A stretch of DNA of 64,000 bases, taken from assembly GCA_948567375.1 (NCBI GenBank), contig OX419760.1:64290911-64354910 (forward strand), in the 5' to 3' direction. The DNA comes from Lunularia cruciata (Eukaryota; Streptophyta; Marchantiopsida; Lunulariales; Lunulariaceae). The number at the start of each line of letters is the position of its first letter. The first letter of the stretch is position 1. The translations under genes were made by a program, and so were the position numbers. The notes under the pieces were generated by a model. That model saw nothing but the letters and a program-made list of their open reading frames with translations, was not told the origin of the DNA and ran no database searches. This document shows positions 50,282 to 63,152 of the stretch, one piece after another.

Positions 50282-50930
50282 CCTTCCTTTGATAAATAGA
50301 GCCTTTGAATTTGTCTTTTCTTGGTTGGGTGGTCTTTTTTGCATCTAATTAGACAATAATGCTAAAGTGACCTCCTCACAGTTTATATCATCCTTCCCAT
50401 GTAGAAGAGTTGTGATCAGATGCTCATATGATGGAGAAATTGAAGTCAATAATAGCAATGCCTTGTGCTCCTCTTCTAACTTAACCTCTATGCTCATCAA
50501 CTCACAAAGGATTTTGTTGAAAGCATTGAGGTGCTCCATTATACTTTGGCGTTCCTTCATCTGCAACATATACAACTTCTGTTTAAGAAACAGTCTATTT
50601 GTCCTTAAGAAACAATCTTTATATGACTTGGTCATATAAAGATTCTCCAGTTTGGCCCATAGTTTTGGTGCAGATTCCTCATTCATAATGTTGTATAGCA
50701 CTTCATCAGCAAGGTTCAACCTAATAGTGCTAATAGCTATGAGATCTGCATCTTCATCTTCCTCTTCCTCATCACTTTTGTCCTCCTTTTTCTTTGTTAG
50801 TGCTCAATGCAGTCCTAGCTGGACAAGAAGGTCCTTCATCTTTAGTTGCCAAAGTCCAAATTGTTTTTCCCATCAAACTTCTCCATTGCAAATTTAGCAT
50901 TTGATATGGATATCACTCTTGCCATTGCTT
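46895..50930 (-). pseudogene. Ty1/copia gag-pol polyprotein, inactivated
   Basis: Domains follow copia order on the minus strand. Gag (about 50926-50345) starts MARVISISNAKFAMEKFDG and has the UBN2-type block with LAFNKILCEL-like and LLLTSISPSYEHLI parts. The CCHC knuckle (about 50098-50144) reads WWICGKFGHFKKDC, with its first Cys replaced by Trp. The protease has WILDSG (49951-49965), followed by a stop at 49918-49920. Integrase lies at about 49500-48644 (FWAEAINMACHLVNISPS, RVFGCIAYVH). The reverse transcriptase (about 48274-47627) carries YVDD at 47875-47886. RNase H (about 47227-46904) has CDSQCAIHLAKN and TKHIDLRHHFIKE. Together they would copy and insert the element. Several stops and frameshifts make it non-functional. 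A (GA)n expansion interrupts gag just before the knuckle. Confidence 0.95.
50206..50278. repeat. (CT)n/(GA)n microsatellite, 73 bases
   Basis: An uninterrupted run of about 36 dinucleotides, with a short interrupted CT stretch to its left. On the copia coding strand it reads as alternating Glu-Arg codons in the basic region before the zinc knuckle, so it probably grew from Arg-rich gag coding sequence. Confidence 0.98.
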
Positions 50931-51001
50931 TGTTGTGGACTTGCTTTTGGACCTACTTCCCTGCACCGTCATATCTCAAGACCCTCTTCAAGACCAACAA
51001 A

Positions 51002-51013
51002 GCTCTGATACCA
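51002..51013 (-). other. Primer-binding site of the copia element (initiator tRNA-Met)
   Basis: In element sense TGGTATCAGAGC lies two bases inside the 5' LTR. This is the standard plant copia site complementary to the 3' end of initiator tRNA-Met, which primes minus-strand DNA synthesis. Confidence 0.9.
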
Positions 51014-51015
51014 AT

Positions 51016-51428
51016 TGTTAGAAAATAAAATTCTAAGGACCTCTCGCTATAGCACATCATAAGGCCCATTGAACATAAATTAGATGACTAATATGAAATA
51101 ACTTGGTTCACTTCCTGTCTTGGAAGCTACTTCCATGGCTAAAACAAGCTCACACAAGCCTTTGAACCTTTATTTCTCATTGCACATAGATAAATATACA
51201 CACAAACAAATATAGTCCCTTTGCCATCTGATTGAACTCCTGAATATTGACTTGCGTGCTTCATGAGTATTGACCACTCAAGATGTCTTGTCACTTTAAT
51301 GCTTAGCCTTAGTAATGACTGAACATATCCAGACAAGTGATTGTCCTTGTCCTCACTGCATGTTTCATCAATCAAGTTTGCTCTTGCTCTTGATGAATCA
51401 AGTCACTGATAACAAGCCAAACATAATA
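51016..51428 (-). mobile_element. 5' LTR of the Ty1/copia element
   Basis: This is the partner of 46457-46874. Its outer end is mutated to TATTATG instead of TGTTATG. By eye roughly one position in eight differs between the LTRs, so the insertion is old. Possible target-site remnants are GTCTT (46451-46455) and GTCTA (51429-51433). Confidence 0.95.
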
Positions 51429-52163
51429 GTCTATGGTAGTAGTTCTAGCTACACATACTAAAGAATGAAGTATAAACATCATGAAATTGAGTACTAAAGA
51501 ATCTCCCAAATCCTAGGAGATATAATCCAATGTATGATCAGAAAAGTACACATCCAAAACCCATACTAGCAAATTATACCCAAATGATGTATACACTCAA
51601 GAACAAACGACATATATAAACAAAACTGGAAGGAAATTGAAAAATGAAAAAATGAACAAAAATGAAAACCAAGACATGGAGGAAAAGAGCCTATTGAAGA
51701 AGAATCTCTATTTCCTAAGCTTTGCTTGGTATAGAACAATTTGGTAAAAGAACCTTGTGGTACAAGAAGCCAATTTGACAAAATCCCTACTTTTTTTCCC
51801 ATAAAATTTTCCCTGGTTTGCTTGTTGCTCTGATGGTGATCAAAATATTGTTAACAAATCAAGAGTACTTACATCAATCAAGAAAACATTAGAAATGAAC
51901 CCTCTGCCCATAAAATTTGCCAAAATTGAGGACCTAGTTGCTTCTTGAGTTTATTGGTGTCTCCAATACCATCTTGAATAGTGTTGAAACTCACCCAACT
52001 AGAGAACCTTTTAATTCTTTTTGGTGCATGTTATATATCTACATTTCTAACCCATTGCTCTCACATGATGCTTTGCAATGGTGTGTCATTCCACAATACA
52101 CATGTCTTGGGAAAATTTGACAATGTTAAAAGGAATATCTATAAAGCAAGCCCAAATGTGACA

Positions 52164-55100
52164 ACCCAACAAGTATCACTTTTGAAATTGTAATTGTTCA
52201 TTCTCACAGATATAGAAGTCAAGAATTTTCAAATATGAAGTAAATAGTAACAAGGCATTTCTTCTTGGTTGTGTCTTAGGACCCTGGGTAGAAACCACAC
52301 CCAAAAGAGACTAAGAAGCATTAACTCATAGTCTTGTCACAAATTACAACACCCATGAATCACAATTCTCCAAACCTCTCTCAATTGAGATTGATTGTGA
52401 TGATTAAGTTGCTTAAAAGAAGGCTACTTCACCAAAAGTGACTTTGCCTTGGAATTGTATTCCACCTCTTCATTGAAGGTACAAATTCCTCAATCCAAAT
52501 TTTTTTGTATCAATATAATATCACACTCACAAATGCAAAATACTACCAACACTACAATTCCTCACAAATTTTTCAAGGCATTGTTTCAATTGCACTCCAC
52601 TTAGTATCAAACACACAAAACTGAAATTAGAGTTGTAGAATTTAATATCTAACACTCTTTAATTGCAATTCAAAATTCCCCAAACACACACATAGATTGA
52701 TACTTGGAATTAAGATAAAATGACAAGCATTGAGTGTCAACGCTTTGCTTTACTTAACATCAAAACTGAATATTAAATACAATGCACTATGAATGATTTC
52801 TTTGAATAGATAGAGATCTCAATAGTTCAAAAAATATCTAAACCACTTTAATTGCTTCTTACAAATCTCTAGATCCAATATAACACTCTATTATTTCAAA
52901 TCTACAACTTCATATCTCAAAATTATTACTCTTAATCCAATTCAACTTCTACTTTGGCTTCTACATCCAAATTACCTACAAGCGCCTCTTGCATTTTGGA
53001 TTCATCTACTACTTCTACATCTTCTTCTATTTCTGTCATGTCTTCAGTCAGAACTAAAAACTAAAGTCATAATCCTCCTTATTATAGTCTCATTTTCTTT
53101 CATAACTACTCCAACAACTCAAGTAACTCACCCAAAGTCATCTGCACTCCTACTTCATCTACTTCACACTTTCCTTCAAACTACTACAAAGTTCACATAA
53201 GTCTATTCTAACTAAATCTAATTTGGGACAAACACTATCTCCTACTTCAATTATAGTCCTATCTACTCTATCTCTAAGACAAACCAATAAATTATTCATA
53301 TCCATATCCTCTGCCTTTCCCTTTTGAGTTTCCTACACAAGCAACTTCCACTTCTGTAATTGCACCTCCTCCATCCTTTCACTGGCCTTAATGCTAAACA
53401 TTGCCTTCACTCTTCCCACAATTTCCTCCATTTATCCCAATGTCTTCTCTAACTCTGACTCATCCCGAGTCCTTTGTCCTTCCAATTTCTTCCAAATTAA
53501 CTTCAATTCCTCCGCAGGATTTGCTTCCAACCTCTTCCACATAGTGAACAAGCTGAACTTTTGCACTTTTACATTCTTGACTAGGTCTTGCAGTCTTTCT
53601 TCTTCACAATCTTGACTTGCCAGTTCCCTTTCTAGACCAAATTCTTCTCTGCTGCAACCGATATCAATTTCTCCAACTCTTGCTTGCTTACTATTGCAAT
53701 GGCCTTGGAATGTATTACCTTGAGTTGAGCGTCATTGAATTCCACCTTCAGTCTCTCAAATGTCACGTTCTACTCCTTCAATTCTTCTTTAAGATGTTTC
53801 AGATCAATTGCAATTCACACCTTATCACTCTCAAATTTATCCTACTCCTGAAGTAGTTTTTTTTATGACTATACCTTCTTGATTTGTTTGCTCAAGTGTA
53901 AGTATGACAATTCAACAAGTATCACTTTTGCAATAATCAGTAAGTAATTGTTTTTTCCAATAGAGATAATGGTCAAAAATGGTCAAATACAATTAAAAAA
54001 TAACAACTCAATTATTCTTGATTACCTCTTTAATCTCTTGGGTAGAAACCACACCCAAAAGAGAGTATAAGTGCTAGATTGCAATCTTGTCACAAATCAC
54101 AACACCCATAATCACAATTCTTCAAATCTTTCCAAATAAATCTTGATTGTGATGATTCAATTCTTGCAAAGAAGTGTACTTCATCCTAAAACAAATTTGC
54201 CTTGGAATTGTGTTCCACCTCTCATTGAAGGCACAACTTCCTCAATTGAAGTTGCTTTGCATCAATCCAAAGTTGCACTCACAAATGCAAAATACTACAA
54301 AAACTATAATTCTTCATAGGTTCGTCAAGGTATTGCCTTGATTGTCACAAGATCAAACACAGAGAATGGAATCAGATCTATAGAATCCAACATCTCACAA
54401 AATCAGACTTGCAATTTGAACTTCTCTAAGCACTCACAAACACACACACATGATGATACTCAAAATTTAGCTAAAATGATGAGCACTAAGTTACAACACT
54501 TTGCTTTACTCAACTTCAAAAATATGAATATTGAACTAAACAAAATAACACTAGAAATGCCTCCTTTAAATAGAAAAAGCACTCCAAAAATTATCTAACT
54601 ACATACCATTTCAACTACTACTTTACCAACCTATAGATCCAAAATGACATTCCACTCCTTCATATTTACCTGTTCAATCTCAAAAATTTTATTACTCCAA
54701 TTTGATGTTTACTTCTACTTTGGCTTCTACACCCAAATTACCTTCAATTGATTCCTCTACTTCAATTTTAACTACAATCTCTTCTATTTCTATCCTATCC
54801 TCAATCTAAACTAAAACTGAAGTCATCACTATTCTATCTACTTCTTGTTCTCTCCTCTAACGTCTTTAGTGAACTCAAGTAACTCACCCAAAGACACTTG
54901 CACTCCTACCTTTGCTACTTTGCATCAGTTTCCTACTTTCTCCTACTTCCAAGCTCAACTAATTTGGATCCCACTAAACCTAATCTAGAACAAACATTAT
55001 CTCATGTCTCTAACATCTTCCTATCTACTTTCTCTCTTAAGTGAATCAACCATTTATTTATATCTGTGTCCTTTGATTTCCTCTTCTTCATCTCTTGCAC

Positions 55101-55870
55101 TAACAACTTCAACTTGTGCAGTCTTGCTTCTTCCATTCTAACTTTGGCTTCAATAATCAACATCACCTTTACTCTCCCAATGATTTCTCCTATCTATTCC
55201 AATGTACTCCTTGGAACTATCTTCTCACAATTCCGCTCTACCTCCAACTCATTTTGATACATCTTTAACTCATCCTCAAATTTGGCTTTCATTGCTTTTT
55301 TCTTCTGCACGTATTGGTCAAGTTGGGTCTCCACACTTCTGATCATTCCTTGCAACCTCTCCACCTCTCAATTTCTATCTGTCAAGTCATGCGGCCAAGC
55401 CCAATCCTTCTCCTCTATAACCTTCCTCAAGCTCTCCAACTCTTGCTCCATCACAACCGCCATTGCCTTTGAATATATTGCCTCCAACCATGCATTAGTA
55501 AATCCACCCTTCAGCTTCTCAAATGTTGCCTTCTAATCCTTCATTTCTTCAGCTTGTCGTTCAAGTTCATTGCCATGCTTCACAAAACTCTCTTGCAGAT
55601 TATCAAAGCTCTTCCTCCAAAGAACAACATCCAGCCAAAGTTCTTTGGCTTCTTCCTCTCCTCAGGTTAACTTTGTCCTTAACTTTGAGACTTCTTCATT
55701 CAAGTACTTCACTACTTCTAGCTCATCCTTCACTTCAAGATGATCTCTCTTTAGATCCTCCTTCTTCCTCTACAATTGCAATAACAAAGTACAGACAATC
55801 TTTGATAGATATGCTACTTCATTGAACTCTTCATCATCTCCTCTTTCTTCAACTTTAGTTGGTGCTTCTT
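52164..55870. repeat. Direct repeat, about 1.74-kb period
   Basis: The unit starting CAACAAGTATCACTTTTG at about 52168 recurs at about 53912. Shared blocks follow in order: GGGTAGAAACCACACCCAAA, 'gattgtgatgatt', 'tgccttggaattgt', 'ttgaaggyaca', then a matching stretch of coiled-coil coding sequence (about 53160-53450 against 54930-55205). Divergence is considerable and the second unit runs on into the main coding region. Confidence 0.8.
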
Positions 55871-57180
55871 CAATTCCAGCCAGCACTTCTTCAGCTGGTG
55901 CCTTACCTTGAAGTCTTGATCTTCTCACCTGCAAAGTCATCTCTTCCAAGCTTTCTTCTTCTTCCTCGGCTTTACTTGGTCCTATAGCTACAACCTTCAA
56001 ACTTCACTTTGATCTTGCTCCTCTTGGAAACACCAAGGCTGGCTCCTCTTCTCTTTCCTCAAGAACGATACCTTGGCCAACTCCATGTATTGATTATCTC
56101 CTCCTTCCATGCGTGGAATTTGTGCATGGAATTCCCAATTGTCATCTTTAGTTGCTTCTTCCATCGATTGCTAGACTTTGGGCTCTCCCTCACTCTCACT
56201 ACTAGACTCCTTACTTTGCAAAGTGAGCTCTTCTTCTTCTCTCAAGTCTTCACACTCAGACTTAGCTTATCCTTCCAATTCTTCACTTGATGAGAGATTC
56301 CTCACCATCACCATCTCTTGCTTTGGGTTCATCCTCCTCATCTTTTGTAGCTAAATTGGCAGCACTCTTTCTTTGGATCAACTCTGCTTTCTTGGCCTTG
56401 AGATATCTACCAAGACTATCATCTCTTTCCTTGTCCTAGTGAAGTATTCATCACTTTTACGGACTTTCCTTATGAAGTATTGTTTGTCTGTATTTGCAAC
56501 TCAATGTCAATCAAGTTGAAAGTGTAACACCATCCTTCTTTCCTCCTATAAGCTAAGTAAGTTTAGTCCCAAATAGAAATGGGCTGCAAAGGGTACAAAG
56601 TAATGGGGTGGTAGGTCCATTCTCCAATATTAATCATATGACCTACTCTCTAGTGAAACACTTTGCACAATTCACCGCTTCTCCTACAAACATCTGGTGA
56701 AAAACACAGCCTGTGGCTTCATAACATTGGTGGTTCCTTTTGGCTTCAACATTGCCATAAGAGCACCAACTATACCCCTTCATATCAAGTCTTTATAGCT
56801 ATCCACCTTGTACTTGTTCTTGGTGCAAGGAGCACTAAAAGACTTCCTCATCTTTGCAATCTCCTCCAAAGAATCATACTTCTAACAGAAGGTGACTCCT
56901 CCTACTTCTCCCACTTTTCTCCCCAAGACCAATCTCTAATTCTACTCAGTCCATTGAGCCAAGTTACCTCTTTTCCCTTTTGTTATGACACCATCTTTGC
57001 AATTATTGGCAGTGATTTCTGCCGTGAAACTTGGAAAACTTAGGTTCCAATTCCATGCCAAAAAGGTGATCCAAAGTTTGCTCAAGACTTTGATCCTTGC
57101 TACTACATCTAGTCTCCAAATTGCAAGACTCCTCACCAGCTTTGTTTATTACCCTTTGGTGGCGTTGTGTGTTTTCTAAC
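52980..57180 (-). pseudogene. Retroelement-like unit coding for a long coiled-coil protein
   Basis: The minus strand reads almost continuously with few stops. At the N-terminal side (57136-56942) is the IKVLSKLWITFLAWN block. A middle section has GHMINIGEWTYHPITLYPLQ (about 56580-56640). An acidic section follows (SKAEEEEESLEEMTLQVRRS, about 55910-55980), then a long charged helix region, for example SFDNLQESFVKHGNELERQA, EKLKGGFTNAWLEAIYSKAM and EQELESLRKVIEEKDW (55400-55610). Part of the coiled coil is repeated at 53.1-53.6 kb through the 1.74-kb direct repeat. I do not recognise a named domain. No polymerase is visible, so it may be the gag-like part of a non-autonomous element or a multicopy gene spread with one. 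Related fragments are at 11.1 kb and probably 4.7-5.2 kb. Confidence 0.5.
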
Positions 57181-57326
57181 ACTCAGTCTCTAAAAGATGA
57201 AACCCTCCCCAAACCTCAAGATTCTAATTCCTTCAACAACTATTGAGAGGCATATGATATTGTTGTGAAATTTCAGAACTTCCTTGATGAAGCCCCAATC
57301 TCATAATATTTTGTTGCACGGTCATT

Positions 57327-57850
57327 CTTCAATTGATCTTCAATTGATACACAAATTTTTTTGTGTCTATTTTTTGTCACTCTCAAGGTCATCTTGATCC
57401 CAAAGTAGTCGTTCTCTTTGCCCATACTCTCTTGATTTGCAAGGCACAAAGAAAACTTGTTACAAGTTCTTTGGATCGGGTGGTGCATCTTGATGCAAGT
57501 AATCTTACTTCAAATCTATCCTTTTGTAAGTCTGACCCAAGTTCTTTTATTCCTAACACATGATTCTCCTCTTTTCTTCTTCATTAAGCTGTGACTCCAC
57601 TTCAATAATACACTCCTTCTTTAAAACTTGCCCAAAAAATAATTTGTGGGTACCACAAAAAGTTGTTAAGGTTTCTTTGGATCAGGTTGATCATTCCAAT
57701 GTGAAGTCTTGTTACTTTGTGTCTACCTCCCTTCAAGTCCAATCCAAGTCTTCCTTCCTTCCGACACAAATTCAACTTCCTTGGGTCGGATCCAAACACA
57801 CAATTCTTCTCTTCTTTTCTCCACTTGGCTTCAATTTGGCTTCAAAAATA
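57327..57850 (+). repeat. Dispersed repeat, copy B
   Basis: Partner of 42326-42655, in the same orientation. This copy is longer and holds an internal duplication: CTTTGGATCGGGTGGTGCATCTTGATG near 57470 and 'ctttggatcaggttgatcat' near 57675 are related. Confidence 0.8.
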
Positions 57851-57899
57851 CACTTCTTTAAACTCATAAAAAACAACAAATGGAGACATAAACTTTTTA

Positions 57900-59640
57900 G
57901 ATCTTTTAATTTGATCCTTAGCTTTGTTAAACTTGAAGCTCAAATATGATTTAGAATAGAGATTCTTTACTCTCATCTTATCAACATACTCTAGACTTAC
58001 TTACTTGAAGGCAATTGCTTCCTTTTCTTTGTCCTTTCTTATTATATGGTATGCATTTACCTGCCATAGGATCTTGTTTCCTGCATACATAAGATAAGTA
58101 TCTAAAGCTTCAACCATCATTATTTTCATAGTCATTCTATCTTCTTCTCGATCAAATCAAATCAACTTATGAAATCACATTGTAAAATTCTCAAAAGATA
58201 AAGAGAAAAATGACTTAGCATCAAAATCATCTCTTCATAGAACCACTTGAAAATTTTACTACTTTACATCATGTTGGAGCTTATACTTTGTATGTTACTC
58301 CTTTGTAAAGACTCATTCCCTTAAAACCACATCAAATTTGTACTACTCATATAACATTAGAACTTTTATGTTGGAATGTGATATTGCTCATTTTTTAAGA
58401 CTCTTTTTCTCTTGTGTTTACTTCACTCATTGTCTAATCCACCAATAGCTTAGATGTAGCTCCAAGTGCTTGCAACTATTATTCTTCCTTGTTTCCCCTT
58501 GTTTGCCTTTACAACCTCCTACTTATATTCTTCATCTCTCTTCCTTTTCTCTACATTCAATGCTTTAAATTCATCAATTCTCTTATACAAAGAATGCTTT
58601 AATATCATAATATCAATATGAACATCCTAATAGCTTTTCATAATTCACATCTTTTTACCCCTCTTATCGTAATCTCTCTTGAAAAATCTATCTCTTTATT
58701 CTTAACTTGAGCCACTAGAAGTGAGTTCATTCTCATTCTAAAAATTCTATGACTTCATTCCCAATTTGAGCCACTAGAAGGGAGTCCACTCTCATTCTTG
58801 AAAACTCAATCACGTCATTTCTAACTTGAGCCACTTGAATCCACTCTCATTGCAAAATATTTGGAAGTGACCACACTTGTTAGAACAACACTTCACTTCT
58901 TGAGGACCTTTTTTGTCTCCTCTAACAAAGTTTAGGTTAAAAGAAATCACCATCGATTATGAAAAAAATTAGATCTTTTCATCCCTAAAATTATCAATCC
59001 CACTCGTAAGTATTTTGGAGAACTACTTATATTGATGCTTAATCCTATCAAACCATAGATCCCCTCACAAAGGCTTGATTGTGTGAGTAGCATTGGTAGC
59101 ACCAAAAACCCTTTTTATCTATTGAGTCATCTGTATTCTTAAGAAAATCGTCAAGAGACTAGTCCTTAGCGTTAGTTTAGGGAGTTTGAGGTGAAAGGCC
59201 ATAGATACCCTTCTTTTGAACACTCTAATCCTAGTTTTGTTCCTCAATTGCTCGGTGATAGCTCTCTCACACGGGTTTTTGGGGTTTGATTGGGTGGAGT
59301 GACATTTTAAACACCAAAACCCTTTTTTCTCAATTGAGTCATCTATATTCTTAAGAAATCGTCAAGATACTTATCCTCAACGTTAGTTCTTGAAGTTTGA
59401 GGTGATAAGTCCATAGGTACCCTTATTTTGAACACCATACTTCTACTTTTGCTCCTCAATTGCTCGGTGGTAGCTTTGTCTACCTTTCTCTAAGTTTTAC
59501 TGAAGCCTCTTGCCACTCCTTTCTCAACCAAAATGATAAAACGCTTGTTTGCAAGATCTCACAAGAGCCCAAAAGTTAAGTCTTCTCCCAACTAAGAGTA
59601 GCATTTCGGAAGGAGTAAGGTTTTCCCGAACTCCCATACT
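57900..59640. other. Repeat-derived DNA, no gene seen
   Basis: It contains local duplications such as TTGAGCCACTAGAAGGGAGT (about 58768) with a variant at about 58708, and GTTCCTCAATTGCTCGGTG near 59240 and 59450. No coding motif was recognised. Confidence 0.5.
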
Positions 59641-60260
59641 GCTGTTTTACCGGTAAATCCCAAGGCCAATTTAGGAGCTACACTCCCCATTCTCTGGAAA
59701 GTTATGTTCGTTTGTATGACATCTCGCCCGGGCCGGAAGTCTGAACTTGTCCATCACGCTTCATCTCCAGGCCGAGCCGAATACCATCTCCAGCTCGAAA
59801 GTTTGAATTGCTCTTTCTAATTGGCCTCAAATCCGGCCGCCGCTTCGAACCGAATTTCTCGTTCATTTTAAGTGAATCTAACATCGTCCGATTGAGATGC
59901 AGTCTTGGCTCGACTTCGGGGTGAATACTTAGTCCGAATCGACTTAATAAGATTGCAAGATGAACGAAGAATCCAGATTGAATCTAATTTCCTTCGATTC
60001 GGGCTAAACTCCGATCCGAAACATTTGTTTAACTACTGTTTCAGACATTTACAATTTCGCCCGCCCTACAAACATTCCGCCCATAGCCGGACATAGACGA
60101 TTCGTCCATGTTCTAAGCAAACCATTTGCCCTAAGCTTACCCATTTCTAAGAATATATCATGCATCGTTCTCAAGAAGATTGATTACAGGAATGCAGTCG
60201 GTTTCCGAATTGTCACGAAGAATAAAGGTGACCGGCCATGTTCTAATGTGAAATAAATCC
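59640..60260. other. CpG-rich island without a recognised gene
   Basis: Composition changes sharply near 59640: CCGG, CGAA and GGCC become common. Frames of 60 to 63 codons on both strands carry no motif I know. It may be a regulatory or 5' region, or a piece of an unrecognised element. Confidence 0.35.
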
Positions 60261-60272
60261 AGATGGGCATAA

Positions 60273-60294
60273 GGAGAAAAGGCGACCGCGTAGG
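60273..60294 (-). mobile_element. Minimal remnant of the non-LTR tail end
   Basis: GGAGAAAAGGCGACCGCGTA and the following GG are the reverse complement of the tail terminus seen at 16293-16316. Nothing else of the element is present. Confidence 0.6.
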
Positions 60295-60374
60295 GTATTA
60301 CAAGGACATGGTCTAGTTGTCAATAAAATTAGATGCCAAGAAGGATTAATGTGTCACATCAAGCAAGAAGAGGT

Positions 60375-60883
60375 GCTAAAAGTTTTCTTTGCCAACTTGG
60401 GGTACCGTTACGTCGATGTGCCAAAGTTTCGGGTACTGTCAAGTCCATCTCTGCAGAAAGAGCATACTTTGCGCGAGACATAATCCGAGGTTTGCGGACA
60501 TAACGTCGACCAACATCCACACGCACAACTCAAACCATACATTTGAGGAAGACCTCGTTCCAAGGAGAATTAGGGAAGGCAAAAAAATTTCTTGATTCCT
60601 GACACGTGACGCATGACGAGAAGGACATACCGCTCACATCACGTCTTAAGACGTGATGTAAGAGCGATTGATCTCGCTCTTACACAACGCATGGCGTTTT
60701 GTGTTTGATTGCAAGATCTCCAAAGAATATCCGTATAAGGTTCCTGGATGGAAGAAAATCGAGCGTCTGCTTCCTGCAGACTCTTCCACGGATATAACTC
60801 TCATATTCAGAGTCACTCATCCTGTTGGTGATAATCCGACCATTTGCTCAATCAAAGAGGCACGAGTCGATCTGAGTCCCTAG
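60375..60883 (+). CDS. Candidate gene fragment converging on PRMT10
   Basis: Two stretches look coding. At about 60370-60480 one frame reads VLKVFFANLGYRYVDVPKFR. At 60692-60883 another reads WRFVFDCKISKEYPYKVPGW, then LLPADSSTDITLIFRVTH and PTICSIKEARVDLSP, and stops at 60881-60883. The second is balanced in composition and ends in a beta-rich pattern such as is found in carbohydrate-binding-like sandwich domains, but I cannot name the family. No splice junction linking the two could be proved. Two palindromes lie between them. The stop is only 19 bases from the PRMT10 stop on the other strand, so transcripts would overlap if this is expressed. It may equally be a pseudogene remnant. Confidence 0.35.
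60636..60684. repeat. Two overlapping perfect palindromes
   Basis: ACATCACGTCTT-AAGACGTGATGT (60636-60659) has no spacer. TGTAAGAGCGA-TTGATC-TCGCTCTTACA (60657-60684) has an 11-pair stem. They share the bases TGT. The first can be lengthened with CGCTC/GAGCG around a two-base bulge, which would compete with the second. Confidence 0.97.
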
Positions 60884-60902
60884 TAAACTGTCCCTGAGTC
60901 GA

Positions 60903-63152
<2,250 letters not shown>

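Noticed and set aside
50012-50344. 110-codon frame rich in Glu-Arg repeats on the minus strand
   Set aside because: It is a by-product of the (GA)n run. The true gag frame containing the zinc knuckle is a different one.
46451-51433. Firm target-site duplication for the copia element
   Set aside because: GTCTT and GTCTA match at four of five positions only if the LTR is extended by one base, so it is mentioned but not called as certain.
53391-56290. Several plus-strand Ser/Leu-rich frames
   Set aside because: They are antisense to the charged coiled-coil frame. Their Leu/Ser richness reflects complementary Glu/Lys codons.
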